Both the position numbers and the translations under genes were made by a program. From Bettongia penicillata ogilbyi (Eukaryota; Chordata; Mammalia; Diprotodontia; Potoroidae): a stretch of DNA of 64,000 nucleotides. Position 1 is the stretch's first letter. Every line of letters starts with the position of its first letter. Location: contig JAJHZJ010000013.1 of assembly GCA_023548195.1 (NCBI GenBank), forward strand, positions 2,737,001-2,801,000, read 5' to 3'. The notes beneath the pieces are model-generated. The model was given only the letters and a program-made list of their open reading frames with translations, was not told where the DNA came from and made no database searches. Positions 1 to 11,279 of this stretch are shown here, piece after piece.

Positions 1-477
1 TCTACAAAATCTCCGCCAAAGGAATCATTCAATGTGTGTTTAAAGGCTTCTACGCAGGCAGCTAATCCATTTGAGCTAATCTGCTCAAATGGTTAGGAAG
101 TTTCATTGAACTGTTCCACCAAGCAGTTATTGAGGCTTCAAGGGGAAAAGGGGAGAAGTGGGGGTGGGTGGAGGTGGCCATCCCTGCTGTCTATGGAGGT
201 CCTCAAATCTCCAAAGCAGGTACCCTTTTGTTTTGCTTTTGGAACCTTGTAGAAATTAAAGAGAAAAAAAGGCAGAAACAACACATGGAATCTTCAGTTT
301 AAAAACCACAAACATGTCCTTCAGTAGCGACTAATAATATCTATAGAAGTATATCTGAAAGGCATTTGATGACCAATTGTCAAAAATCTCCTCTGAATTA
401 TTAAAACCTCATGTATCCTATATATAACTCTTACTACTAAAACAAATAATATAAAAATTAAAATTAAAATAGTCTTG
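1..477. other. Unique sequence, no feature recognised
   Basis: AT-rich sequence with a G-rich stretch near 140-180. I see no reading frame of interest and no repeat that I recognise. Confidence 0.5.
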
Positions 478-697
478 AGGTTTGAAAAGCACTTTATAAA
501 TATCCCATTTTACCCTTACAACAACTCTCATGGCTCTTATTATCCTCATTTCACAGATGGGGAAACAGAGACATGGTAGTTTAAGTGACTTGCCCAGGTT
601 CACACAGCTTTAAAGTAAGAGTCTCAGGCTGGATCTGAACTTAGGTCTTTCTGACTTCAGGTCCAGCACTCTGTCCCTGTGCCACCTCTCTGCCTAA
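478..697 (-). mobile_element. MIR/Ther-type CORE-SINE
   Basis: On the plus strand this reads as the reverse of a tRNA-derived CORE-SINE. It has a block for 'ttacagatggggaaac', then 'agtgacttgcccagg', 'cacacagct' and the B-box-side 'gaacttaggtctttctgact', ending in a tRNA-like head 'ctgtgccacctctctgcc'. The copy is nearly full length but diverged, so it is old. Confidence 0.75.
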
Positions 698-2146
698 GAG
701 TAATACCTCAAGAAGACCCTTAAATCTGAAATTACAAGAGGTCATTAATGTTGAATTATTTGTAAAGCAAGCTTTTAAAATATCAAGTTCTAAGATAAAC
801 TTTCTGGAATATTTCCTTCAATGGTCCTAGATAGTGGGATAGCAATTTTTCACTGTTTTGAAATCCAGAAAATCCCTACTTTTCTGTCCTATACCAAATC
901 CCAGTTACAAGGAATTGGTCTAAAATGCCTGGCTATATCTCTATAGCTTCTGTGATTTATTTGGCAAGATATACACAAGCATTTCATATTATATAGAACT
1001 GAAAGCAGAACAATAAATCTTTTACTGGCTATTTAGTAATGATTCGTATCACACATTACTGTCTACGGAATACAAATTGCCCCTCTCATTAAATTATACA
1101 ATTGAAGACTCCCAAGATTGCTGAAATATTCTTTCTTAAGGACATGGATTGGATAAATTGTATCTATCCTCTTCTTGAACGGTATATTTGAACTGCACAT
1201 CTTACTGTGTGGTTAAAATGAACCATCAACAAAAGCGCCATTGAGCATAGAAGCAGCTCCTGATAATTTCTGCTTTACTCATTTACTGAGATAACGGAAT
1301 AGGGATGTACTTGACTGATCTAAAAAATTCACTTTCAGTGATGTTTCTATCACAATACTATATTATTTATTGCTTACTTTTCTTGTTTTCTTTGCTAGCA
1401 TTCTCACTGCAATAACATTTACACAATATTGAGCAATATAACCAAGTAGTTTTACAATGGAGGATAGGATTGAGAGGCAATTTTTAATTTACAGATCAGT
1501 ACCCATGTTTATCCAAATAATGCACGGACCAGACTGTACTGCTGAATTTATGGAATTTTGCAATATAGAAGGGTAAAACAGTTAATGTCTTATGACCTTT
1601 TTTTCCCTCATCATATCACAGAGAACAAGGCTGGTAGTCAAGAGGAAAATGAAGCAAAAGTGTGAGTTTCATAGCTGTAATTTTAAAAGGGAAGATATAT
1701 TATTACATCTTTTACTGCAGAAACTGCATTATTCCGAAGGAATATTCCATTGCGCCAACACACAAATCATTCATGTGAGAGGACAGCAGATGGATCATGT
1801 GGGTAAAATTTTGCAGTGATTTGGGGAGAGAAATAAAATACCGTTAAGGAAGGCAGGAGGTGGAACATAAAGCTTCATTGTTCTTTTCCACAGGAGTCTA
1901 TACTTACAAGTGCTTCCTCTAGTTTCAATTGTATTCTCAAAAAAATTGCTTCCAAAAATTTCAGGACACCATGCTGAGGCACTCTGTAAATTGGAAATGT
2001 CTCCTATTGAGGATGATAATTACAGAAGAGTTTGATGAAGTTTGTCTAGTCTAGACATTGACTGAGCGCCAGACAGGTATAGAAACCCACATCGGGAATT
2101 GCGATGAGGTAGACAAGCTTTTGTCTTGAAGCAGCTCTAGAACTTA
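698..2146. other. Unique sequence, no feature recognised
   Basis: About 1.4 kb of AT-rich sequence with no supported gene and no recognised repeat. A 75-codon open frame at 1592-1819 is not distinguishable from chance. Confidence 0.5.
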
Positions 2147-2670
2147 ATGAATAGAGTGCTGGGCTTAGAGGAAGACCTGAGTTTGAATCTTAATGAAGAC
2201 ATCTACAAGTTCTGTGACCCCGCCCCCCAAGTAAGTCACTTTCAGCCTTAGTCTCTTAAAATGGAAGGCAGGAAATAATAAGTATTTATTAAACACTTAC
2301 TATGTGCAAGGCATTATGCTAAATACTTTAAAAATATCATCTCATTTGATGCTCATAATGACCCTGGGAGGGAGGTGTTATTATTATCCCTATTTTACAT
2401 TTGAGGAAACTGAGGTAGACAGTGGTAGAGTGACTTGCTTACTATCTCATGGCTAGTAAGTTTCCAAGGTTGGATTTGAACCCAGGAGTTCCTAACTTCA
2501 GGCATGACATTCCAACCACAGTGTCATCTAGCTGTCTCTAAACTGGGATAATTACTATTATATTATAACAACAGAAACATCTATCTCTCATGGTGGTTGT
2601 GAGTATCAAATGAGATAATATTTGTAACATAGTGCCTGGCATATGGCTGGTGCTTAATAAATGCTTACTG
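2147..2670 (+). mobile_element. MIR-type SINE split by another SINE
   Basis: The 5' half (2147-2272) reads 'aatagagtgctgggcttag', 'gacctgagtttgaatc' and 'gtaagtcactttcagcc'. The 3' half (2539-2670) reads 'atggtggttgtgagtatcaa', 'tagtgcctggcatatggc' and 'gcttaataaatgctta'. The two halves join into one plus-strand MIR-type element if the minus-strand SINE at 2273-2538 is removed, so the inner copy inserted later. Confidence 0.7.
2273..2538 (-). mobile_element. CORE-SINE (Ther/Mon type) inserted in an older SINE
   Basis: A nearly complete reverse-oriented SINE. It has the 3'-side block 'tattaaacacttactatgtg' and 'atctcatttgatgctcataa', the core 'acatttgaggaaactgaggt', and a tRNA-like head 'gtgtcatctagctgtctc'. 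It interrupts the plus-strand MIR at 2147-2670. Confidence 0.7.
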
Positions 2671-2691
2671 CTACCATTTATCAGTCTCTAT

Positions 2692-2774
2692 CCTTCCATC
2701 CATCTATCCATCCATCCATCCATCCATCCATCCATCCATCCATCCATCCATCCATCCATCCATCCATCCATCCA
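2692..2774. repeat. (ATCC)n microsatellite
   Basis: About 80 bp of near-perfect tandem tetranucleotide (catc/atcc). It sits just 3' of the MIR end, where a SINE tail may have seeded the expansion. Confidence 0.95.
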
Positions 2775-3237
2775 AGATAATGCATGTAAAATTGGGAGCA
2801 TTAAAGTGCTATATAAAATGGCTTAAGAACATCAATAAAATTAACACATCATTCAGCTAAAGATCATCTACTCTAACCCCTTTCATTTAACAGAGGAAGA
2901 AGTCAAAGTCCCAATAGGTGAAATTGCCTTTTATCCAAGGTCATATGCAATTAGAAGCAGGAGGTCTCTTCTGATCCTCTGGGGATCCTAGGATGATACT
3001 CTGTTCTATACCACAATATTTCCTCACCACCAGTTCTGCCCCACCCCCCCACCTCTCCCATCCCCACATCATCTAAAGCAAGTACACAAGTGCTGTGGCA
3101 ATTCAGAGCAAATGGGGTAATCATAGTTGGATGGAATTAATTTAAAAAAAAAAAAGAAAAAAAGAGGGACTGCTTGGAGGTAGCTTTTGAGCCAGGCTTT
3201 GAAAGATGGAATAGGCTGTAAGAGCTAGTGTCTAGAT
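2775..3237. other. Mostly unique; old repeat fragment
   Basis: 2850-3000 contains the block 'gatcatctactctaacccct' followed by 'aacagaggaagaagtcaaag', a diverged form of an ancient mammalian interspersed repeat that I cannot name. 3138-3166 is an A-rich run. Nothing else is recognised. Confidence 0.4.
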
Positions 3238-3444
3238 AGACTTTTACAAATATTAACTCATTGAATCCTCACAACAATACTGTAAGGTGATTATGATTTC
3301 CATTTTACGGATGAAGGAGCTGAGGCTGAGAGAGGGTAAATGTATTGCCCAGGATCACACAGTTAGTATCTGAGGCTGAATTTGAACTCAGGTCGTCCTG
3401 ACCCCAAGTTTGGCACTCTATCCCCTTGTACCACCTTACTGTCT
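3238..3444 (-). mobile_element. MIR/Ther-type SINE
   Basis: Reverse-oriented CORE-SINE with 'ttaactcattgaatcctcac', 'gagctgaggctgagagaggg' and 'gaactcaggtcgtcctgacc'. It abuts a second reverse copy directly. Confidence 0.75.
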
Positions 3445-3677
3445 AAAATAGCTAACATTTATTTAGCTCTTTATGGTTTGCAAAGAACTTTACATCACAC
3501 TTGAACTTCACAACAACCCTATGAGGTAGGTGTTATTATTTCCCCTTCTATGGATGAGAAAACTGAGGCTGGGAGAGGGTAAGTGACTTGCCCAGGGTAA
3601 TACAACTAGTAAGGTTCTGAAGCTGAATTTGAAATTAGGGATTTTTGATTCCATCACTCTATCCATTGTACCCCTAA
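3445..3677 (-). mobile_element. MIR/Ther-type SINE
   Basis: Second reverse CORE-SINE, head to tail with the previous one: 'tagctaacatttatttagct', 'aaaactgaggctgggagagg', 'gtgacttgcccagggtaata'. Its tRNA-like head ends at a 26-bp palindrome (3674-3699). Confidence 0.75.
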
Positions 3678-3699
3678 TAGGTACAGGTGTACCTATTAG
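3674..3699. repeat. 26-bp perfect palindrome
   Basis: Two 12-base arms, 'ctaataggtaca' and 'tgtacctattag', are exact reverse complements separated by two bases (gg). It lies at the head end of the SINE at 3445-3677. Confidence 0.9.
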
Positions 3700-3834
3700 G
3701 ATTTAAAATATGGAGACAGGAGGTCATTCCTAGATGCTTGTGGAATAAGTGGAACAAGAAGTCTTTTCTGATCCCTCTCAGTTCTAGTGCCTTCTCTCTG
3801 CTGATTATTTTAAATTTATTTAGGAAGATTGGAG

Positions 3835-4101
3835 AGGCAGCTAGGTGGTGCAGTGGATAGAATGCTGGACTTGGAATTGGAAAGACATTCATCTGCATGA
3901 GTTCAAATCCGAGCTCAGACACTTACTAGTCATGTAAACCTGGGCAAGTCACTTAAACCTATTTGCCTCAGTTTTCTCCTCTGTAAAATGAGTTGAAGAA
4001 GGAAACAGAAAACCACTATAAGATCTCTGCCAAGAAAACCTCACCCCAAATGGAGGTCTCAAAGAATTGGAAACAACTGAAAAACAACTGAATAGCAGCA
4101 G
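3835..4101 (+). mobile_element. tRNA-type SINE with RTE-like tail (MAR1-like)
   Basis: The tRNA-derived head is 'ggcagctaggtggtgcagtg', with 'gagttcaaatccgagctcag' over the B box, then 'gggcaagtcacttaaacc' and 'cctctgtaaaatgagttgaa'. The 3' tail 'ccccaaatggaggtctcaaa' to 'ggaaacaactgaaaaacaac' resembles the RTE/BovB 3' end. The family is typical of marsupials. Confidence 0.8.
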
Positions 4102-4320
4102 CTGTTGGAAGACCCGAATTCAAATTCTGCTTCTGATACTTATCAGCTGTGTGACAATGCTTACTTAATTCTTCACCTAAGGGTCCTTATTCCATAAAAT
4201 GGGGATAATAGCACCTAATATAACTACCTTACAGGGTTATTATGAGTCCCAAATGAAATGAGGTCTATAAAGTGCTTTGCAAAACCCTGAAGCACTACGC
4301 AAATGTTAGCTGTTATAATT
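4102..4320 (+). mobile_element. MIR-type SINE
   Basis: Plus-strand MIR features: 'gacccgaattcaaattctgc', 'cagctgtgtgacaatgctta', 'ttccataaaatggggataat' and 'gcactacgcaaatgttagct'. It follows directly on the tail of the preceding SINE. Confidence 0.7.
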
Positions 4321-4618
4321 ACCTAAGGGAACAAGGTGGTATTTGGAGATTAAAACATCATTCCAACCCTTGAGGAACATATGTGACCAACCTGGAAATA
4401 AGGTTGAGCATACACCCAAGGTAATTTATCAATACTTCAATGAATCTGTCATTTCATTTTTGTAGATATTCCCTCTGTTGGTATGGATCACAGCTCTCTC
4501 ATAGCCCTCACAACTTCTGTCCATGTTCTTCCATAGGTACTCTGCAAAAGATCCACTCAAGGTTTTGGAAGACTCCAACTTACTGGGTTTGTTTTTTTTT
4601 TTTAACACCTGTAGGTGC

Positions 4619-4722
4619 AAGGGAAGGGAAGGGAAGGGAGAAGAGAAAAAGGAAGAGAGAAAGGGAGAGAAGGGAGAGGAAGGGAGGGGAAGGGGAATGC
4701 AGAGGAAGGAGAGGGGAGGGAA
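4619..4722. repeat. GA-rich (GGGAA)n-type tract
   Basis: About 100 bp of almost pure purine with (gggaa) and (ggaag) units. The long open frames overlapping it on both strands are products of the low-complexity sequence. Confidence 0.9.
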
Positions 4723-5034
4723 CAAGTATTTACACTGTGCAAAGTCATTTGATCCTCACAACAACCCTGGGAGGAGGTGTGCACTATTATTATCATTCCC
4801 ATTTTACAGATGAGGAAACTGAGGCATATGGAGATTAAACGATTTGCCCAAGGTCACACTAAGTGTCTGAGGATGTATTTGAACTCAGTTCTTCTCGAAG
4901 GAAATGGCAAACCCTTCCAGTATCTTTGCCAAGAACACCCCAAATGGAGTCACAAAGAGTCAGATTTGATTGAAAACAACTGAATTACAACTTCCTGACC
5001 TAGGCCTGGTGCTTTATCCACTGCCACCTACTCC
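4723..5034 (-). mobile_element. CORE-SINE interrupted by a SINE tail
   Basis: Reverse CORE-SINE: 'catttgatcctcacaacaac', 'acagatgaggaaactgaggc', 'atttgaactcagttcttc', resuming at 4991 with 'cttcctgacctaggcctggt' and the head 'tccactgccaccta'. The interruption is 4895-4990. Confidence 0.7.
4895..4990 (+). mobile_element. Truncated MAR1-like SINE tail, nested
   Basis: Only the 3' part of the RTE-tailed SINE is present: 'aaggaaatggcaaacccttc', 'agtatctttgccaagaacac', 'caaatggagtcacaaagagt'. It is bounded by 'cttc' on both sides, a possible 4-bp remnant of a target duplication. Confidence 0.65.
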
Positions 5035-6377
5035 TCCTCGTTCATGCTGTATGATTGGTTCACCTCTGTGGAACTATAAAACCTCAGAATTGGAAAGAAC
5101 TCCAGATGCTGCTTAATCTGATCCCCTACTCTACTAGCATTCCCAAATGATCATTGGGTCTTTGCTTGAAAAACTCTAGTTACAGGGACCTCATTAAGCA
5201 GCCAATTTCATATACTGACAAAAATAATAATAAAGTATGAGCCAAACATAAAAGTTCTTAGGTGATGTAAAAAAAAAAAAAAAAAGAATGTTCAGAATGA
5301 TTTGCCGGAAAGGGAAACATGAAGTAAGTTTTATGAGAGAGTTGTAGCAATTGATGGAAGGCTTTGAACACTAGGTTGAGATTAGATTTGAAAATGTAGG
5401 CAACCTAGAACCAATATAAATAGATAAATGAATGTGAACTGCATTTATAATCATCCAAGGATTTCCTCCAGTGGAGTGATGGGTATTCTACCAACTTCTC
5501 ATTTGTGTAAGTCCTGTATCAGAACTTTCATTTCAAAGTGCTCATCAAAGATTATAGAGAGAACTTCAAACAGATCTAGCTCCAATTCTTTCAACTAGAT
5601 TCTGACAGTTGTAAAATCTATTAAAATACTATCATTTTTCCAATTTATTGTATTAAAACTACTCTTAAGAAGCCTGCGTCACCAAGATAAACCTGGAGAT
5701 ATGTTTTCCTTTTAGCTTGATTTCACTAAGAAGGAATATGCCCTTTCTTTTTCTAATGATTAACTTAAATAATTAAGGGTAAGTGTGAATTGTAGAGACA
5801 GTTCTATAAGCCAGTGTTTTATTATGGAAATCTTTTATTTAGCCAGGTCACAATGCTTCACTAATACAGTCTGAAGGAAAACACTAATTGATGAAGAAAT
5901 CACACCAGGTTCATTTTACTGTATAAGTAACAAACATTTCTTGCATGGAAAATTTCCATTCAAAAACAGAAAGGAAAGATGCTAACACACTGTCCTGACC
6001 ACTGTTATTTTTTTTTGGAAAATATACTCTCTTGTAAAATGATAGTTTCAGAATGCCCAAAATATTTAAGGTCAAATCCTGTATTTTCCATACATCACTG
6101 GAAAACTAGGAAGAGGGACTATTATTCCTTTTCTGAAGTTTTCAAATATTTGACCTTATGCTTCAAGCTTCGCGCTGTGCCTATACAACTAAAGTGAAAC
6201 TGAGGGTTGTGGCAATTTGTTAGATGATTCCAATGAAACTTACATTTTACTAAAATTATTCAGTTAAGGGTAGTTTGGAAAAACAAAACAAAATTTCAAT
6301 TATTTCTGAAGCAGCTTAGGAAATATATATTCTTTGGCTGAATTACGCAGGTAGTTCCTCAATACTCTACTGGTGAC
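5035..6377. other. Mostly unique sequence
   Basis: 5080-5200 holds a diverged ancient interspersed-repeat fragment ('cctcagaattggaaagaact'). 5269-5285 is an A run. The rest is AT-rich with no recognised gene or repeat. Confidence 0.45.
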
Positions 6378-8340
6378 TTTTTAAAAAAATTTAAATAATT
6401 AAATTTTTTCTCCATTACATGTAGACAAAATTTTTAACATTTGTCTTTTTAAATTTTGAGTGCCAAATTCTCTCCTTTCTTCCCCCTCTATGAAAAGGCA
6501 AGCAATTTTATATAGATTATACATGTGCAATAATGTAAAACATTTCCACATTAGCCATATTGCAAAAGAAAGTGCAGGCCAAAAAATTCAATAATAAAGT
6601 AAGAAAAGTGTGCTTTGATCTGCATTCAGACTTCATCAGTTCTTTCATTGGTGGTGGATAGTTTTTTCATCATAAGTCCTTCAGAACTGTCTTGGATCAC
6701 TGTGTTGCTGAGAATGGCTAAGTTGTTCACCGCTGATCGTTGCACAATATTGCTGTTACTGTGCATAACGTTCTACTGGTTCTGCCCTTTTCATTTTGCA
6801 TCAGTTCATGTAAGTCATCTCACATATTTTCTGAAAGTGCCTTGTTCATTATTTCTTACAGCACAATAGTATTTCATTATAATCATCACAACTTGTTCAG
6901 CCAGTTCCCAAATTATGGGCATTCCTTTAATTTCTAATTCTTTGTCACCACAAAAGGGGCTGCTATAAATGTTTTTTGTACAAATAGGTCCTTTTCCTTT
7001 GATGCCTTTGGGATACAGACCTAGTAGTGGTATTGCTGGGTCAAAACAGTTTGATAGCTCCTTGGGCATAGTTCCAAATTGCTCTCCAGAATCTCTCGAT
7101 CATTTCACAACTTCAACAACAGTGTATTTAGTATTCTTATTTTCCCATATGCCTTCTAACATTTGTCATTTTCTTTTTCTGTAATGTTAGCCAATCAGAG
7201 ATAGAACTTCACATTTATTTTAATTTGCATTTCCTCAATAGTGATTTAAAGCATATGACTACTGTTAGTTTTGATTTCTTCTGAAAACTGCCTGTTCATA
7301 TCTTCTATTTTTCAATTAGGAAATGCTACATATTCTTATAAATTTAACTCAATTCTTTTTATATTTGAGAAATGAGGCTTTTATTACAGAAATGATGCAA
7401 ATTTTATTCCCAATTTCTTGCTTTCCTTTGAATCTTGGCAATATTAGTTTTATTTCTGTAACTTCTTTTTAATTTAAGGTAATTAAAGTGATCTTTTTAC
7501 ATCCTGTAATGCTCTCTATCTTTTGTTTGGTCATAAATTGTCCCCTTATCCATAAATCTATCTCCCCTTATCCACAGGTAAAATATTCCATGCTTCCCTA
7601 ATTTGCTTATTCTATCACTCTTTATGTCTAAAACATGTACTCATTTTGATCTTATCTTGATATATGATGTGGAATATTGGTCTATACTTAGTTTCTGCCA
7701 AAGTATTTTCCAGTTGTCCCAGTAATTTTTGTCAAACAGTGATTTGTTGGCCACAATTCTTAGATCTTTGGGTTTATCAAACACTAGATTACTGTGGTCA
7801 CTTACTACTATGTATTGTGTACTTAATCTATTTCACTGACCCCCTACTCTTTTCTCAGCCAGTACCAGGTTGTTTTCATGAATACCACTTTGCAGTATTG
7901 ACAGCTGATTCTGCTAAGTCACTTTCCTTCATATTTTTTTTCATTGATTTGCTTGCTTTTCTTTACCTTTTGTTCTTCCAAATGAATTTAATTATTTTTT
8001 CTAGCTCTATAAAACTATTTTTACTAATCTGGTTGGTATGGCACTGAATATGTAAATGAATTTAGGTAGAATTATCATTTTTATTATATTGGCTGGGCCC
8101 ACGCATGAGCAATTAATATTTCTCCAATTGTTTAGATATGACTTTATTTGTGTGAAAAGCATTTATTTGTTCGGAGTTCCTGGGTTTGTCTTGGCAGGAG
8201 ACTCCCTCATATTTTAAATTGTCTGCGATTATTTTAAATGAAATTTCTCTTTCTACCACTTTCTGCTGGACATTATTGGTAATATAAAGAAATGCTGATG
8301 ATTTATCTGTGATTATTTTATATCCTGTAACTGAAGTGAC
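6378..8340 (-). mobile_element. LINE-1 3' portion (ORF2 end plus 3' UTR)
   Basis: Read on the minus strand this runs from inside ORF2 to the L1 3' UTR and A-rich end at about 6378. The plus strand shows hallmarks of reversed L1: 'tggtattgctgggtcaaaac', 'ccaaattgctctccagaatc', 'taatttgcatttcctcaata'. The 3' UTR block 'aaggcaagcaattttatata' has a clear counterpart in the HAL1 3' UTRs in this window. The element is 5' truncated and frame-broken. The upstream limit near 8340 is approximate. Confidence 0.8.
6815..7069 (-). pseudogene. LINE-1 ORF2 C-terminal remnant
   Basis: An 84-codon open stretch contains 'DPAIPLLGLYPKG', then 'CTKNIYSSPFCGDKELEIK' and 'MKYYCAVRNNEQGTFRKY'. These match the order of motifs in the C-terminal, cysteine-containing end of L1 ORF2 proteins. 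The stretch is a fragment of a dead copy, with no intact polymerase region. Identification of the family is firm; function is absent. Confidence 0.75.
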
Positions 8341-9589
8341 TCTTAACACCTGCTCACACCCATATCCTGGATGCAGAGGGGCCAAAACTAGAGATTTTCA
8401 GATGGTATGTGTGGTTCATGGTGTGTGTTGATAGCTGTATCTAGGCACCTTGCTGACTGCTAGGGTCATTTCCAAACAATATAAACTTACTGACATTTTT
8501 CTATTCTGAGGCATCATGAAAACCACATAGAATTCTGAAAGCTGACACTGTGTATGACAGCTTCATCTGGAACCTGAGGAACTGAAATACAACATCGGGT
8601 GGGACAGAGGTCTAAATTAGGAAAATTTTCATGACTCGGAGGTGGTGAAGGAGGGAAAAGGGGGAGGGGAACTCTCTCTTTCCGCTATTTCCCTCCCCCA
8701 CTATTTTTTGATTGTCAGGGGAAATATTTAAACTTAAGTCAACACCACCATTGCATTAGAGCCAAAGCTGTCCTACCAACTGAACAGTGAGAGAAAAAAA
8801 AAATTACACTTCATGGAAGGAGCCCCTGCTGGGGATGAAATCACCCACCAACTGAAGATGTAAGGATGGCAGTTCCTCCAACAAGCTGCCTTCTTCTCTC
8901 ATTAACCAGCTCTGGTCTAGCCTTTTCTTCTTGAAGTGCTTCTTTCTTTGTTCATGAGAAACCCCTGCAAGGTTCCACAGTAAACTAGTTGGTAATACGT
9001 ATATTAATTTCACTCCTTTAAACACACCAGTGTTAAGAAAAGCTACTCACACTCAAGTATACACAGAAAAGATCTGCAGACAATTTCTGTTCCTTTTTAG
9101 ATGACTATATGACTTAGGCTGATGCAAGACTTGTAGTGGAAAGTTTATTTTGAGAGATGAAGCCCTCAAGGAGGCATTTAAATTGTCATCAGCACAGCAT
9201 GTCACATCATACTATCATTCAGGTATAAAGGATTTTATCACTTAGAAGAGGCTGGAGTGTCCTATTTGGAAAATTATTTTTAGAGCAGGTTTCAAATTAA
9301 ATATTGCCTTCAAAAGGAATCTTGAAGTTTTAGTTTTAAGGAAACAGAAATGTCATTTAACAAGGATAAGAACAGGAACACTCTTCTTTCTTCCTTTCTC
9401 TTTTTTAAAGACCCTATTTCGGTTAATTTCATTTATTCTGTCAATAGCAAATAGTGGGATTAGACTGAGTTCCTTTGAGGAAGAGACTATCTATTCCCTA
9501 ATTCAAAAAGTACAATTTTTAGTTCAAAAGATAAAGCAATATAATCCCTGTTACTATAAGATATGCTCTGAATCTGTTCTTTGTAAATC
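8341..9589. other. Unique sequence, no feature recognised
   Basis: Includes a purine-rich segment near 8640-8670 ('ggagggaaaagggggagggg'). No gene or known repeat is seen. Confidence 0.45.
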
Positions 9590-9750
9590 ACGTAAACTCT
9601 CTATCTCATGTCCTTTCAGAGTCTCATCTTATTATTTATTTGTGTGCCTATCTTACCTAGTCAGACTAGATTGTAAGCCCCTTGAAGGTAGGAACTATGT
9701 CTCATTTATTTTTGATCGTGTCTTGTATACTATTAGGTGCTTAACAAGGG
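9590..9750 (+). mobile_element. L2-like 3' end
   Basis: 'agattgtaagccccttgaag', 'gtaggaactatgtctcattt' and 'actattaggtgcttaacaag' match the order of blocks at the 3' end of L2 LINEs. Short and diverged. Confidence 0.55.
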
Positions 9751-10737
9751 GGTGGCTAGCTCTCCATTTACTATTTCTGATCACTAGTGAAACCACCACT
9801 GACAAAAGTGATTAACATTCAAAATGATTCCATAATTTAATCTAATAGTCAAAACAGAAAAGTGAAAAATGTTTTACTTAACAAAAATGTGGAGTTTAAG
9901 AAAGAGAGCACCAATTATGGCATGGAATTATGGCCTGGTAAATAAGCATTCTGCTATACAGAAACAACTGATTAAATGTTTGCTATGTGCTTTGTCATAT
10001 TATTTATTCTATGGCATTAGAAGACAATGAAAATCTGGATAAATGGGGAGATAAATAAGGACATAAATGAAAAATAGCACTTTTTGACTCTGGTTTCAGC
10101 TTCCTTCACCATTAAACACTTTATCAGAATAAAATAAAGGCTAGATGGATTGTCACATCAAATTATTTCCTCAGTTGCACTACTTGATAGAGGAATTAGT
10201 AATTTGGAAAATAATAAAAATTTAGGCAGCCTTAATAAGAAGTCAAATGCCATGGTAATCAGTCCCTAAAAAATTGAGAGAGGACTTGCCAAAATCTGAA
10301 CTACGTGATCTGTCCTTTGTGTCTGAAAGTAGTTAAAATGCAATTTTGAGTTTTATCCAATAAAACGGTAATATGAACGCTTATGCCAACCGTTCCGGGG
10401 ATGATTTTAGGGACAGCAATCTCTATTTATGTTTTGAAAAGGCTTATTGCTATAGGTGACAAAGCAATTTAAGCTTTTATCCTACTAAATCATGTAAGTT
10501 TTCTTTCTTGTATATAGCTGACAAGTCTGGGGAAATAGTCTTATTCAGACTTTGCTATAAGATGATCAAGATAATCTAATTTTATATGATGATCTTTGAA
10601 CCAATCTCGAAATGATCTGTTTGTTGCATTTCTAGTCTACTCTGTTCTACACTTCTCATTGCACCATCCTTTCCACTTTCCCCCAAATCAAAATTGTTTA
10701 ACTATAAAGATATTATTTAAGGAGACAATGCATCTTA
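9751..10737. other. Unique sequence, no feature recognised
   Basis: AT-rich sequence with no supported gene, RNA or repeat. Confidence 0.5.
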
Positions 10738-10920
10738 GTGTAAAGAACCAGACTTGACAATTAGTAAAGATTCAAGTACTGGTCCTGGTATGACCATTAA
10801 CTAGTTATCTGATCTTTGGTATTTCACCCCTTCAAGCCTCGGTTTCCTCATCTGTAAATGAGAGAGTTGGACTAGGCCATCTTTTTGGTCCCTTCTAGCC
10901 TTAACATTCTCATATTCTAA
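10738..10920 (+). mobile_element. MIR-type SINE fragment
   Basis: 'agtattggtcctgg'-like A/B-box region followed by 'cggtttcctcatctgtaaat' and a 3' part 'ttctagccttaacattctca'. Diverged plus-strand copy. Confidence 0.5.
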
Positions 10921-11279
10921 AGTAGATCTTCATTATCCCCATCATTAACATGAATAAAGCATTCTAAAACACTCCCATTAGCCGAGTTACTCTTAAAATG
11001 TAGTTCAAGTCTTTAACCAAAAGGACAGCTGTAAAAAACTATAAACATATTTAAGCATAAATGGGGAGAAATAGTTCTGCCTTCAACAACTGTGATCACT
11101 AAATGGAGATAAAGCCATTTCTATTTCAAATATATAATCACTTCAACACAGATATCTAGTATCATCTTGAACTTGATTATGAGATAAAAGAAATGGGACA
11201 GAGATGGTAATCATTTAATTCCTTAAGAACTGCTATTCTGAAGAGCTTTTCACTCTATGCTCAATAGATTTCTAGCAGG

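Noticed and set aside
2632..2826. Regular tandem repeat that could suggest an array of units
   Set aside because: It is a tetranucleotide microsatellite without spacers. There is no CRISPR-type structure, and the host is a vertebrate.
3835..4101. tRNA-like sequences in SINE heads considered as tRNA genes
   Set aside because: They lack an intact cloverleaf and anticodon arm and continue into SINE bodies and tails, so they are SINE heads.
4429..4838. Overlapping 96-132-codon frames on both strands
   Set aside because: They run through a purine-rich simple repeat and SINE pieces. Their length comes from low complexity.
7664..8047. 127-codon plus-strand frame
   Set aside because: It lies antisense within a reversed L1 ORF2 and is F/L/I rich, a shadow.
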